DNA of 64,000 nucleotides from Granulicella sp. L56 (GTDB lineage: Bacteria; Acidobacteriota; Terriglobia; Terriglobales; Acidobacteriaceae). The translations under genes were made by a program, and so were the position numbers. Each line of letters begins with the position of its first letter. Position 1 is the stretch's first letter. The notes beneath the pieces are model-generated. The model was not told the origin of the DNA, did no database searches, and saw only the letters and a list, made by a program, of their open reading frames with translations. The stretch lies in contig NZ_LMUS01000006.1 in the NCBI RefSeq assembly GCF_009765835.1, positions 1,260,438 to 1,324,437 on the forward strand, written 5' to 3'. Below, in pieces: positions 24,785-34,671 of this stretch.

Positions 24785-25387
24785 TCAGGAGAACAGCGAT
24801 GCGCGAAGTGCGCGCGATCGTTCGCCGTAGAGCAGGCAGCCGAAGAACAAGATCCCGGTGGACAGCAGCACCATCGACCGCGGCTCGGGTGTCAGAACCG
24901 TCGCCGTCACGGAACCAGTGGGGAAATCGGTCGGAGGAACGACACCGTCTTCGGTGATGAAGAAGTAGTCACCGTTATGGATGACTCCATCGGAGAAGCC
25001 CAGATCGTACGATCCGTTTGCAGGATTCACGGGACAGTCTGTCGCGCTGAAGATATTGTCGGAGAGCGCAGGCGCACAACTCGCGGGCTGCCCGGTCAAC
25101 ACGCCGCCGCTCGGGAAGGAGAAGTCCAGGCCAGTCCAGGCCAGTCCCGATACGTTGCGCCCCGCGAAGCATCCGTCCGCCGTCATGCCCGACGGCAGCT
25201 CGCCGGCGATACAGGCAGTGAAGGAGACGCTGAACGAGGTTGAAGAGATGGGAAAGAGCGGATAAGAAGGGTCCGTCGGGGGCGTCGGGTCCAGAACCTT
25301 GATATGAAAGTCCACAGGATCTGCTTTAGCCAGACCTGTGCATCCAAAAACCAATGCGATTAAAACCAGACAGTGAAGAGCTTTCAT
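24785..25387 (-). CDS. PEP-CTERM sorting-domain protein
   Basis: The product has 200 residues with an N-terminal signal peptide (MKALHCLVLIALVFGCTGLA, cut near KAD) and a C-terminal sorting tail: TPEPRSM, then the hydrophobic VLLSTGILFFGCLLYG and basic RSRALR. This tail directs export, cleavage and surface release by exosortase. Four Cys in the body may form two disulfides. No exosortase gene is in the window. It lies 46 bases upstream of the membrane phosphatase start on the same strand, so the two may be co-transcribed. Its function is unknown. Confidence 0.83.
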   Translation of the reverse strand: MKALHCLVLIALVFGCTGLAKADPVDFHIKVLDPTPPTDPSYPLFPISSTSFSVSFTACIAGELPSGMTADGCFAGRNVSGLAWTGLDFSFPSGGVLTGQPASCAPALSDNIFSATDCPVNPANGSYDLGFSDGVIHNGDYFFITEDGVVPPTDFPTGSVTATVLTPEPRSMVLLSTGILFFGCLLYGERSRALRASLFS

Positions 25388-25798
25388 GGCTGACTCCTTT
25401 TCTCTTTTCTCTCAAAATTTCTCTTGATGTCTCACCGTGAAAAGAGGGGAGGAAAGATCGGGGGGCCGGCACGTGAGACGACTTCTATGAAACCCACTAT
25501 AGGAGTACTCTTTACGCGAGTCAATCAAATCATCTCGTCGAGAATCATAGACAACGACAAAGGCAAGAACGAAATACAGGGGTCTCTCCGCTCCGGTCGA
25601 GATGACGTGGGGTTGCAGTTTGGTGGCTCCTATCGAAAGCGTGAGTGCTTGCGGTGAGGCGCGCCAGCGGAGCCGCAGGGACGGTAGTATGTCAGGCAGA
25701 AATACTTCGATGTTTGCAGGCAGCACGAAGCGGTCGCGCCGTATCGGCCATTGATCAAAACCAGCTAAAATTTTCTGAAGAATTGGGAGCAATCCTCT
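25388..25798. other. Intergenic region with dispersed repeat copy 6
   Basis: This 411-base gap separates divergent genes. It holds repeat copy 6 at 25571-25608 and presumably both promoters. I see no gene, tRNA or convincing promoter boxes in it. Confidence 0.6.
25571..25608 (+). repeat. Dispersed hairpin repeat, copy 6 (shortest)
   Basis: The conserved arms are almost fused: after GAAATACAGGGGTCTCTCC only GCTCC intervenes before GGTCGAGATGACGT. The variable central hairpin is missing, which supports the idea that the arms are the selected part. The spacer before it (GACAACGACAAAGGCAAGAA) matches that of copies 5 and 8. Confidence 0.85.
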
Positions 25799-27130
25799 GT
25801 GGACCAGGCCTCTGCCGACGAAGTGACCGCCAACCTGCGCAAACGCTGGCTGCTGCTTCTGCCCGCGGTCTTTGTGACCTACAGCCTTGCCTATCTCGAC
25901 CGTGCCAACTACGGATTCGGCGCGGCGGCGGGGCTGGCCACGACGCTGCACATCACCGATTCGCAGACCGCGCTGCTGGGCTCGCTCTTCTTTCTGGGAT
26001 ACTTTTTCTTCCAGGTACCGGGCATCGCCTATGCGCGACGCAGGAACACCAGCAAGCTGATCTTTTTCACGCTGATCGTATGGGGCGTGCTGGCAGCGCT
26101 GACCGGCGTCATCCGCAGCTTCTGGCTGCTGGCCATCGACCGCATGTTGCTGGGCGTCGCGGAGAGCCTGATCTTTCCCGCGATGCTGCTTCTGCTGACC
26201 AACTGGTTCACGCGCTCGGAGCGTTCGCGCGCCAACGCTATTCTGATCCTCGGCAACCCCGTCACCATCCTGTGGATGTCGGCCATCACCGGCTTCCTCA
26301 TCCGCTCATTCGGCTGGCAGATGACGTTTATCCTCGAAGGCGCTCCCTCCATCGTATGGGCCTTTGTCTGGTTGCTGATCGTCCGCGACCGACCTGAAAA
26401 GGCGTCGTGGATGAGCGCTGAGGCAAGTGCATCTCTGCGCCGTCAGCTCGCCGCCGAGCAAGCGGCGTTGCCTAAAGTGGGCAGCTTGAGCAAGGCCCTC
26501 CTGCGACCTGACGTGCTTCTGCTCTCGGCGCAATATTTCTGCTGGAGCCTCGGCGTCTACGGCTTTATTCTCTGGCTGCCCACCATCATTCGCCAGGGCA
26601 GTTCTCTGGGCATCGGAGCTACCGGCCTGCTGAGTGCGATACCGTACCTGCTCGCCGTGCTGACGATGATTCTGGTGGCCTATCTCTCGGACAAGAGCCT
26701 GCGCCGCCAATCGCTGGTGTGGCCCTTTCTTCTTCTCTCCGGGATTGCTCTGCTTGGCTCTTTCGTCCTGGCCGCGCATAGCTTCTGGCTGGCCTATGGT
26801 TGTCTCATTCTTGCGGGCGGCGCGATGTTTGCGCCCTATGGTCCCTTCTTCGCAATCCTTCCTGAGATTATTCCCAGCAATGTCTGCGGCGAGGCGATGG
26901 CGTTGGTCAACAGCTTCGGAGCGCTGGGAGCATTCTTCGGCTCGTGGATCGTGGGCCTGCTGCAGGCACGTACCGGAAATGCGCGTGCGGGTTATCTTTT
27001 GATGGCCATCTCCCTGATCGTCTCCGGATTTATCATGATCCTCGGGTTCGGCAAGCCTGCGCCTGCAAGCACACGACAGTTGGATGAAGTTAGTCTTGAT
27101 GCAGAGATCGCTGCCCCACGCATACCATAA
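25799..27130 (+). CDS. MFS transporter, anion:cation symporter (sugar-acid) type
   Basis: The product has 443 residues from a GTG at 25799. It has twelve predicted membrane helices. The N-terminal [12 protein letters not shown] segment and the loop-2/3 pattern [20 protein letters not shown] are typical of the ACS subfamily that imports hexuronates, galactonate, glucarate and related acids. It is followed 86 bases later by a sugar-acid dehydratase and an FAH-fold enzyme, so a pentonate or hexonate substrate is likely. The exact substrate is inferred from that context only. Confidence 0.88.
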   Translation: MDQASADEVTANLRKRWLLLLPAVFVTYSLAYLDRANYGFGAAAGLATTLHITDSQTALLGSLFFLGYFFFQVPGIAYARRRNTSKLIFFTLIVWGVLAALTGVIRSFWLLAIDRMLLGVAESLIFPAMLLLLTNWFTRSERSRANAILILGNPVTILWMSAITGFLIRSFGWQMTFILEGAPSIVWAFVWLLIVRDRPEKASWMSAEASASLRRQLAAEQAALPKVGSLSKALLRPDVLLLSAQYFCWSLGVYGFILWLPTIIRQGSSLGIGATGLLSAIPYLLAVLTMILVAYLSDKSLRRQSLVWPFLLLSGIALLGSFVLAAHSFWLAYGCLILAGGAMFAPYGPFFAILPEIIPSNVCGEAMALVNSFGALGAFFGSWIVGLLQARTGNARAGYLLMAISLIVSGFIMILGFGKPAPASTRQLDEVSLDAEIAAPRIP

Positions 27131-27216
27131 ACAGAGCAAGCCAACCCGGAGCCAACAACATCCCACCGATCCCCATCACGTCCATTCTTGAGAGCCCCGG
27201 CTTCGATCACAGCGCC

Positions 27217-29141
27217 GTGAAGACGCACGCCGCCGGTCCGCAGGGCGCACTGCCCATCACGCCCGAGATGCTGCTCACCCAACCCTCCGGCAATCTCTTC
27301 GGCCTGAGCCAGAATGCTGGCATGGGATGGGAGCCGCGACGGCTGCTCGACCCGGAGTTCCTCATCCTGAGCACCCATGGCGGTGTCCGCGCCGCTGACG
27401 GCACGCCCATCGCGCTGGGCTTCCATACCGGACACTGGGAGGTGGGCCTGCTGGTCTCCGAGGCCGCACGCGAGCTGCGCGCGCAACACTGCATCCCCTT
27501 TGCCGGGGCCTGCACCGATCCCTGCGATGGCCGAACGCAGGGCACCGAAGGCATGTTCGACTCGCTGCCGTATCGCAACGACGCCGCAATCGTGCTGCGA
27601 CGCCTGATGCGTTCGCTGCCTACGCGAAAGGGAGTCCTCGGCGTCGCCACCTGCGACAAGGGCCTGCCCGCCATGATGATGGCGCTGGCCTCCTCGGGTA
27701 AAGTTCCGAGCATCCTTATCCCCGGAGGGGTCACGCTGCTGCCTGACGACGGCGAAGATGCAGGCAAGGTGCAGACCATTGGCGCACGCTTCGCGCAGAA
27801 GCAGATCACGCTGGAGTATGCCGCCGACATCGGCTGCCGCGCCTGTGCGTCGCCCGGTGGAGGCTGCCAGTTTCTCGGCACTGCGGCCACCGCGCAGGTT
27901 GTAGGCGAAGCGCTTGGCCTCTCTCTGCCGCACACTGCGCTTGCGCCATCGGGCCAGCCCATCTGGCTCGACGCCGCGCAACGCTCTGCCCGCGCTATTC
28001 TGCGCATGACTCAAACTGCGATGGGGACGAATGAAGTTCTCACAAGTGCGGCCATTCAAAACGCGATGGTGCTGCACGCTGCCTTCGGCGGCTCGACCAA
28101 CCTGCTGCTGCATCTGCCCGCCATTGCACATGCCGCCGGACTGCCCCGACCAACTGCCGCAGACTGGACGGAGGTCAACCGCAATACGCCGCGGCTGGTT
28201 GATGCGCTGCCCAATGGACCTCGTCACTTCGCCACCGTGCAGGTCTTCCTCGCTGGAGGCGTGCCTGAGGTCATGCTGCATCTGCGACGTGCCGGGCTGC
28301 TCGACACCAGCGTCAAGACTGTTGCAGGAACCACGCTCGACGAGTGCCTGAACTGGTGGCAGGACAGTGCGCGCCGCCGTCAGCTCAAAGAACAATTGCT
28401 CGCGCAAGACGGCATCGACGCCGACGACGTCATCATGTCTCCTGATGTCGCTCGCGCTCGAGGGCTGACCTCGACTGTTTGTTTTCCTTCCGGCAATCTT
28501 GCTCCTGAGGGCAGCGTCATCAAGAGCACTGCCATCGACCCTTCGCTTATCGACGAAGACGGAGTCTATCGGCATCGCGGAGCTGCTCGCGTCTTCATCA
28601 CCGAGACCTCCGCTATTCAGGCCATCAAGGCCGGGACTGTGCTCGAAGGCGATGTGATGGTGCTGATCTGCGGTGGCCCTCTCGGTGCGGGGATGCAGGA
28701 GATCTATCAGATCACTGCCGCGCTCAAGGCCCTTCCCCACTGCAAACATGTTGCGGTGCTGACCGACGCTCGCTTCAGCGGAGTCTCCACTGGAGCCTGC
28801 ATCGGCCACATCTCTCCCGAAGCTCTGGCTAACGGCCCTATTGGCCGTATTCACGATGGCGACATCATCGAAATTGTCGTCGATCGCAACGCCCTCGCCG
28901 GAACCGTCGACCTCGTCGGCGAGAAGGGCGAACTCTTTTCTTCCGAAGAAGGCAACAAGCGCCTCTCTGCCCGTCCGCCACGACCTGATCTCGCACCGCA
29001 CCCAGCGCTTCCAAACGATACTCGTCTGTGGGCCGCGCTGGTGCAGGCAAGCGGCGGAGTCTGGGGCGGATGCGTCTACGACACCGAAATGATCCTCGCT
29101 CGGCTCGCTTCATCGACATCCAAAACAGAAAGGTCAGATAC

Positions 29142-29145
<4 letters not shown>
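27217..29145 (+). CDS. yjhG: YjhG/YagF-family D-xylonate (pentonate) dehydratase
   Basis: At least 642 residues are present. This is an IlvD/EDD-type Fe-S dehydratase that converts a sugar acid to a 2-keto-3-deoxy acid. Marks include [45 protein letters not shown] and [17 protein letters not shown] (cluster cysteines), [31 protein letters not shown] and [15 protein letters not shown]. The GTG at 27217 is the first usual start, but homologous-looking sequence ([12 protein letters not shown]) continues upstream with no ATG, GTG or TTG. An ATC at 27160 sits 8 bases after GGAG, so the true start is uncertain. The stop overlaps the next start (GTGA). Confidence 0.92.
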
Positions 29146-29969
<824 letters not shown>

Positions 29970-30067
29970 GTTACCCTGCGCCGCGAAAGTTAGCAGGAAA
30001 GGGTGCACCACTGCGATACTTAAAAAGAAGTCGAATCATCCTTTAAAAGAGTCAAATCACTAAGCCG

Positions 30068-31342
30068 ATGGCGATCACCTCCTCCCCAAAATCGGGCTCG
30101 TTCGAACGCACGCTGGCAAGTGCGCGTTCTACCATGCTCTTTAGCGAAGTGGTGCGGCTCGCGATCGACAGCTTTCGCGCCAATAAGATCCGCTTTTTGT
30201 TGACGATGCTCGGCATGGTCATCGGCTCGGCCTCCATCATCCTGGTCGTTACCATTGGCAAGACCGGCAAGCAATATGCCTTAAATGAACTCACCAGCAT
30301 CGGTCCCAACAAGGTCGAGATGCAGTATGTCGGCGGCACCATTGCCGGGCCGAACAATACCACCACCCCCGACCTGATGACCTACGAGGACATGAATGCT
30401 GTCCTCGAACAGGTGCCGGACATCGTCGCTTCGTCGCCGATGCTTGAGGTCCATTACAACGTCGGCATCGGCGGCGGCGTCACCAAGGACGCCATGCTGC
30501 TGGGGGTCTCGCCGGAGTACAAGAAAGTACGAAACCTCGAAGTGGTTGCAGGGCGGTTCTTCGACGATCAGGACACCGTCACCCGCACCAAGGTCGCCGT
30601 CATCGTCGAGCCCTTCGCCAAGGCGCTGTTCGGCAGCAGCGCTGGAGCGATCGCCCACAACATCACGGTAGAGGGAATCCCGTTCGTCATCATCGGCGTC
30701 TTCAAGGAAAGCGTCGCCACCTTCGGCCTCTCGGAGATCAGCGAGCAGACGCTGCTCGTGCCCTATCCTGTCGCTCGCTACTTTACCGGCAGCGACAAGG
30801 TGAAGGAGATCTTCTTCACGATGCGCGACCCGGCAGACGTGCTTCCAGCATCGAAACAGATTCTGGCAATCATCAAGAGCCGCCATCGGTCGTCCTCTGC
30901 CTACTTTCCGTTCATCATGACGGGATTTCTGAGCATCATGGCAAAGATCGCCGACATGCTTACCATTGTGCTGTCTTTGGCTGCCGGGATCACGCTGATC
31001 GTCAGCGGCGTCGGCATCATGAACAGCATGTTGGCGAACGTGCAGGCCCGCCTCAAGGAGATCGGCATCCGCAAGGCCCTGGGCGCCACCAGCCTTGAGA
31101 TTCGTATGCAGTTTCTTACCGAGGCTGTATTCCTCTCGCTGGCCGGAGGGCTTGTCGGCACCGTGCTGGGGCTGGCGCTGCCACTTTCGGTTAGCCTGCT
31201 GACGCCCTACAAAATTCCTATCAGCCTCTGGTCAGCGGTGATCGCTCTTGGCACTTCCATGCTGGTCGGCATTCTCTTCGGAACACTCCCGGCCAACCGC
31301 GCGGCAAAGCTCGACCCGGTGCAGACCCTCAAGTACGAGTAA
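30068..31342 (+). CDS. MacB/FtsX-type ABC transporter permease
   Basis: The product has 424 residues. It has an N-terminal membrane helix (ANKIRFLLTMLGMVIGSASI), then a long periplasmic MacB-core domain containing MLEVHYNVGIGGGVTKD and VVAGRFFDDQDTVTRTKVAV. A C-terminal FtsX block of three helices follows, with the family motif MNSMLANVQARLKEIGIRKA and GATSLEIRMQFLTEAV. Such permeases power lipoprotein or small-molecule export without moving substrate through the membrane core. The usual partner ATPase and adaptor are absent on both sides. An alternative start is the ATG at 30134. Confidence 0.85.
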   Translation: MAITSSPKSGSFERTLASARSTMLFSEVVRLAIDSFRANKIRFLLTMLGMVIGSASIILVVTIGKTGKQYALNELTSIGPNKVEMQYVGGTIAGPNNTTTPDLMTYEDMNAVLEQVPDIVASSPMLEVHYNVGIGGGVTKDAMLLGVSPEYKKVRNLEVVAGRFFDDQDTVTRTKVAVIVEPFAKALFGSSAGAIAHNITVEGIPFVIIGVFKESVATFGLSEISEQTLLVPYPVARYFTGSDKVKEIFFTMRDPADVLPASKQILAIIKSRHRSSSAYFPFIMTGFLSIMAKIADMLTIVLSLAAGITLIVSGVGIMNSMLANVQARLKEIGIRKALGATSLEIRMQFLTEAVFLSLAGGLVGTVLGLALPLSVSLLTPYKIPISLWSAVIALGTSMLVGILFGTLPANRAAKLDPVQTLKYE

Positions 31343-31358
31343 CTTCCCGAAGAAAGAC

Positions 31359-31426
31359 GAAATACAGGGGTCTCTCCACTCCGCAACAGACGATGGAGCT
31401 GTCCGTTGCTCCGGTCGAGATGACGT
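31359..31426 (+). repeat. Dispersed hairpin repeat, copy 7
   Basis: Conserved arms flank a 30-base centre with an imperfect hairpin (CAACAGAC...GTCCGTTG). It lies 17 bases after the ABC permease stop, in its orientation. The ACCGAT module is absent. Confidence 0.85.
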
Positions 31427-31475
31427 GAATGGCGAAGTTGCGGATAGAGTTTCTGGACAGTTTTCTGGCTTTGCC

Positions 31476-31528
31476 CAAAACAAAAAGCGCATCTACCTTC
31501 GTGGATAAATCCTCGAAGGCAGATGCGC
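31476..31528 (-). terminator. Strong intrinsic terminator of the ribosomal operon
   Basis: A 15-bp stem (31514-31528 with 31487-31501, one G-T pair) has a 12-base loop and is followed on the minus strand by TTTTTGTTTT. It lies 21 bases after the rplI stop and is the best-formed terminator in the window. Confidence 0.93.
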
Positions 31529-31549
31529 CTTTCAAAGCGATAAAACGAA

Positions 31550-32026
31550 CTACTCGGCTGCGGCGACTGCTTCGGCTTCGGGCTGATCGCCCTTGACCGT
31601 GACCTTGATGTGGCTGGTCACTTCGCGATGCAGCTTGACCGGCACATGGTACTCGCCGATGGTCTTGAGCGGCTCTTCAAGCGAGATCTTGCGGCGGTCG
31701 ATCTTGAAACCCTTCTCTTCGAGCTGGTGCGCGATGTCGCCCGAGGTGACCGAGCCAAAGAGATGCTCGTGCTCGCCGACCTTGCGCTCGAATACCAGTT
31801 CGACTTCGTTGAGCTGGTTGGAGAGTCCCTCCGCCTCGGTCTTCTCCTTGGCGGACTTGCGGATGGCAGAACCCTTCATCTGTTCGATGACTGCCTTGTT
31901 GGCGGCGTTCGCTTCGATCGCGAGCTTGCCCGGCAGCAGATAGTTGCGCCCGTAGCCGTCAGCGACTTTAACCACATCGCCACGGTGTCCGAGCTTGTTT
32001 ACGTCTTCCTTCAGAATGACTTCCAT
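31550..32026 (-). CDS. rplI: 50S ribosomal protein L9
   Basis: The product has 158 residues from the ATG at 32026. The L9 N-terminal domain is unmistakable: MEVILKEDVNKLGHRGDVV, then VADGYGRNYLLPGKLAIEA. A long connecting helix and the C-terminal domain (GSVTSGDIAHQLEEKGFKID, HVPVKLHREVTSHIKVTV) follow. The protein ends in a short Glu/Ala tail beyond the usual length. It is the last gene of the prs-rplY-pth-rpsF-rpsR-rplI run and is followed by a terminator. The frame is open further upstream but that part is not L9-like. Confidence 0.96.
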   Translation of the reverse strand: MEVILKEDVNKLGHRGDVVKVADGYGRNYLLPGKLAIEANAANKAVIEQMKGSAIRKSAKEKTEAEGLSNQLNEVELVFERKVGEHEHLFGSVTSGDIAHQLEEKGFKIDRRKISLEEPLKTIGEYHVPVKLHREVTSHIKVTVKGDQPEAEAVAAAE

Positions 32027-32103
32027 TGCAGTTTCTCCGATTCCTGTCTGGCGTATCTCGTAGGCCAGCCTTGCGTGACTCGTAAAGCCCGGCTTGCGGG
32101 CAA

Positions 32104-32466
32104 CTAGAAGCGTGCGGCAAAGGCAAGCAGGGCGATGTTGCGCGATTGCTTGATCGCCAGGCTCAGGCGGCGCTGGTGGCGTGTGCAAACACCGGTCAGG
32201 CGGCGCGGAACGATCTTGCCGCGCTCTGCCACGAAGCCCTGCAACAGGCGGACATCGCGGTAGGAGATGGCGTCGATCTTCTCGGTGCAGAACTTGCAGA
32301 CCTTCTTGCGACGGAAGAACTTGCGGCCGCCAGGGCCGCCCGATCCGCCGGGACGGGGTGTGCGGGGAGCGCCTGCTCCGGGGCCGGAATGTCCCCCAGC
32401 GTGTGCGGGACGGGAGGATGGTGCCTGCTGCTCAGATGCTTGCGGTGTGCTGGTTTCGTCAGCCAT
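32104..32466 (-). CDS. rpsR: 30S ribosomal protein S18, with N-terminal extension
   Basis: The product has 120 residues against the usual 75-80. The core ([59 protein letters not shown]) is standard and carries a C-x2-C...C pattern of the zinc-type S18. About 45 residues of Gly/Pro/Ser/Ala-rich sequence precede it. S18 binds S6 in the platform of the small subunit; S6, encoded just upstream, also carries an added low-complexity tail. Confidence 0.96.
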   Translation of the reverse strand: MADETSTPQASEQQAPSSRPAHAGGHSGPGAGAPRTPRPGGSGGPGGRKFFRRKKVCKFCTEKIDAISYRDVRLLQGFVAERGKIVPRRLTGVCTRHQRRLSLAIKQSRNIALLAFAARF

Positions 32467-32627
32467 GTGTGTTTCCTCTCAGATACGTTGTGCCTTCACC
32501 CGCTCCAGACCCGCGATGGAGTCTCTGAACACCCGGCCTGAAGGCCGAACGGAAGTGGGATCGAGCGATTCGTAGTACGTTGCGCGATGCGGCGACAAGC
32601 GGCATCGCAGATCTTGTGGCGCTGAAG

Positions 32628-33137
32628 CTAAACGGCAGCGTTCTCGGAAGGCGCCTCGGCGGCGACCGTCTCAGGAGCGGCTGCGGGAGCTTCCGTGGCG
32701 ACCGTCTCGGGAGCGGCTACAGGAGCTTCCGGTGCGGCAACGGCATCCGGTGCGGCGGCAGGTGCCTGCGGTGCCTGAGCAACCGGCTGTGCGCTGCGCT
32801 TGACCTTGGAGTCGCGCAGGGCCTTGACCTTGGCGAGACGCTTCTCTTCTTCGTCCATGCGCACGGTGATGAACTTGATCACCTGCTCGGAGACGCGGAG
32901 GCGACGCTCGATCTCTGCGATCAGCGAGCCTTCGGCGGCGATGTTCAGCAGGATGTAGAAGCCGTCGTTGAACTTGCGAACGGTATAGGCGAGCCGGCGG
33001 CGGCCCATCTTCTCGACGCTCTTGACCTCGCCGCCACCACCGGTGACGTTGGCCGAGAAACCTTCGATGAGCTTGTCGATCTCTGCTTCTTCAACGTCCG
33101 GACGGACGATGAACATAATTTCGTAAGTGCGATTCAT
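32628..33137 (-). CDS. rpsF: 30S ribosomal protein S6, with Ala/Pro-rich C-terminal tail
   Basis: The product has 169 residues. The S6 fold is residues 1-100 (MNRTYEIMFIVRPDVEEAEI, VEKMGRRRLAYTVRKFNDGF, LRVSEQVIKFITVRMD). After that a tail of about 60 residues repeats APEAPVAAPETVATEAP-like units, including a near-duplicate AAPETVA. This tail is absent from standard S6. Some bacteria extend S6 with acidic residues added by RimK; here the extension is encoded. No ssb lies between rpsF and rpsR; the gap at 32467-32627 shows no gene. Confidence 0.95.
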   Translation of the reverse strand: MNRTYEIMFIVRPDVEEAEIDKLIEGFSANVTGGGGEVKSVEKMGRRRLAYTVRKFNDGFYILLNIAAEGSLIAEIERRLRVSEQVIKFITVRMDEEEKRLAKVKALRDSKVKRSAQPVAQAPQAPAAAPDAVAAPEAPVAAPETVATEAPAAAPETVAAEAPSENAAV

Positions 33138-33152
33138 TCGTTTACTTCTTTC

Positions 33153-33171
33153 TGCGAAGTTCTGCTTCGCA
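33153..33171 (-). promoter_or_regulatory. Hairpin in the rpsF leader
   Basis: A perfect 7-bp stem (TGCGAAG/CTTCGCA) with a 5-base loop lies 16 bases upstream of the rpsF start. It could be part of an S6:S18 autoregulatory leader, but I could not identify the conserved S6:S18-binding motif with certainty. Confidence 0.35.
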
Positions 33172-33219
33172 CCGTGCCAGCGTGTCGTTTGCCGGAGCGG
33201 TTTGGAAAATCAACTGGTA

Positions 33220-33849
33220 CTACTTCCCGTTCGGCCCTTCCGTCCCCTTCTCGGGTTCGTCTGGCCGGCGGTTGAACTCGTTCATCGCAGCGCCAACCCC
33301 TTTGGTCAGCACCACCTCGACAGCGCTGCGTGCGCGGTCGAGCACTTCATCCAACACCGCAAGCTCCTGCTTGCGGAACGGCGACAGCAAATACTCCTTG
33401 CCGCCTGCTTTGATCTCTCTGCCATCCTCGAGCGCCGGTTTCCCAACGCCGATGCGGATGCGCAGCCACTCTTCCGTGCCAAGCACGCCCGAGATCGACT
33501 TCACCCCGTTATGCCCGCCCGCCGATCCACGCTCGCGGATGCGAATCGTGCCCAGTGGAATCGCCAGTTCGTCATACAGGACGATCAGGTCCGACGACGG
33601 AACAGCAATGTCCAACTCTCGAACCAGCGCGGCCACCGAAAGCCCGCTCAGGTTCATGAAGGTCTCAGGCTTCGCCAGCAGAACCTCTTCGCCTGCCAGC
33701 GTTGCCTTCGCGGTAAGCGCTCGTCCCCGCCGGTTGGTGAGCGACACGCCGCAATCGTCTGCGATGCGGTCTACCGCAAGATACCCGGCGTTGTGCGGTG
33801 TGAACTGATACTCAATCCCGGGGTTGCCGAGTCCGACAATCAGCTTCAC
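33220..33849 (-). CDS. pth: Peptidyl-tRNA hydrolase
   Basis: The product has 209 residues from a GTG at 33849. It releases tRNA from stalled peptidyl-tRNA. The active-site elements are present: KLIVGLGNPGIEYQFTPHNA with catalytic His, LLAKPETFMNLSG with the conserved Asn, VLYDELAIPLGTIRIRERGS and GGHNGVKSI. The C-terminal end (FNRRPDEPEKGTEGPNGK) is a polar tail. It lies between rplY and rpsF; a 14-bp hairpin occupies the rplY-pth gap. Confidence 0.96.
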   Translation of the reverse strand: MKLIVGLGNPGIEYQFTPHNAGYLAVDRIADDCGVSLTNRRGRALTAKATLAGEEVLLAKPETFMNLSGLSVAALVRELDIAVPSSDLIVLYDELAIPLGTIRIRERGSAGGHNGVKSISGVLGTEEWLRIRIGVGKPALEDGREIKAGGKEYLLSPFRKQELAVLDEVLDRARSAVEVVLTKGVGAAMNEFNRRPDEPEKGTEGPNGK

Positions 33850-33878
33850 GCGAACGCTTCCCTTCCAAACATTGCGAT

Positions 33879-33915
33879 GGCGGCCTTGAAGCTGACTCTC
33901 CGCTTCAAGGCCGCC
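33879..33915 (-). promoter_or_regulatory. 14-bp intercistronic hairpin between rplY and pth
   Basis: GGCGGCCTTGAAGC (33879-33892) pairs perfectly with 33902-33915 around a 9-base loop. No T-run follows on the minus strand, so it is more likely an RNA processing, stability or partial-attenuation site than a full terminator. The next gene, pth, continues the cluster. Confidence 0.7.
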
Positions 33916-33921
33916 GTCACA

Positions 33922-34602
33922 CTACTTCTTTTTAGCATCGGCAGCCGGAGCAGCTTCCGCATCCGTCTTGCCCTTCTTGGCCACTTCCGGCTCGGTCGGG
34001 GCAGCGGCAACAACCTCAGCCGCAACCTCTTCCTTGACTGCCGTTACGTGGGCAACGGTTGCATTCTCATCGCCGAGGAACTTGATGCTGCCCGAGTGGG
34101 GCAGGTCGGAGACGCGAATCACGCCATGCAGCTCGAGGCCCGAGACATCGACATCAAGATGGCTCGGAATATCGTTCGGGAGGCACTCAATCTCGACCTC
34201 GCGCAGAACGTGATCCAGAATGCCGCCCTGGTTCTTCACACCGGCCGAGGTGCCGGTCAACTGGATGGGCACGGAGACGCGCATCAGCTTGTCCATCGCG
34301 ATCCGCTTGAGGTCGATGTGCAGCAGCTTGCCCTTGATGGGCTCACGCTGCCAGTCGACGATCATGGCCTTGACCAGTGCCGCGCCTTCGACGTTCAGGT
34401 CGAAGATGGTGTTGTGACCGGAGTCCGAGTGCAGAATCTTGGTGATGGCCCTGGGGTCGACGGTGACCGCGACTGCATCCTGGCCTGCGCCATAGACGAC
34501 CGCAGGAATCTTGCCGGCTACGCGAACGCGGCGGGCCGCATTCTTATTGAACTTGCCTTCACGAGGTGTTGCGACTACTGTCTCTGCTGTCTCTGTTGCC
34601 AT
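33922..34602 (-). CDS. rplY: 50S ribosomal protein L25 (CTC family)
   Basis: The product has 226 residues, the long form with the C-terminal TL5/CTC domain. The 5S rRNA-binding part includes RVRVAGKIPAVVYGAGQDAV and LLHIDLKRIAMDKLMRVSVP; the second domain has ECLPNDIPSHLDVDVSGLEL and GVIRVSDLP. The tail is Ala/Lys/Glu-rich (GKTDAEAAPAADAKKK). It follows prs and precedes pth, the usual order in many bacteria. Confidence 0.95.
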   Translation of the reverse strand: MATETAETVVATPREGKFNKNAARRVRVAGKIPAVVYGAGQDAVAVTVDPRAITKILHSDSGHNTIFDLNVEGAALVKAMIVDWQREPIKGKLLHIDLKRIAMDKLMRVSVPIQLTGTSAGVKNQGGILDHVLREVEIECLPNDIPSHLDVDVSGLELHGVIRVSDLPHSGSIKFLGDENATVAHVTAVKEEVAAEVVAAAPTEPEVAKKGKTDAEAAPAADAKKK

Positions 34603-34671
34603 AACGAAACTTCTTCCTTTCGGGCACGAGGTTGAGCCTCGCTCCCTTTACCGCTCGTTGCAATAAAACCG

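Noticed and set aside
26992..29001. 669-codon minus-strand frame opposite the dehydratase
   Set aside because: It is a GC-driven antisense shadow; the plus-strand gene has conserved catalytic motifs throughout, while the antisense product is low in complexity and lacks any recognisable domain.
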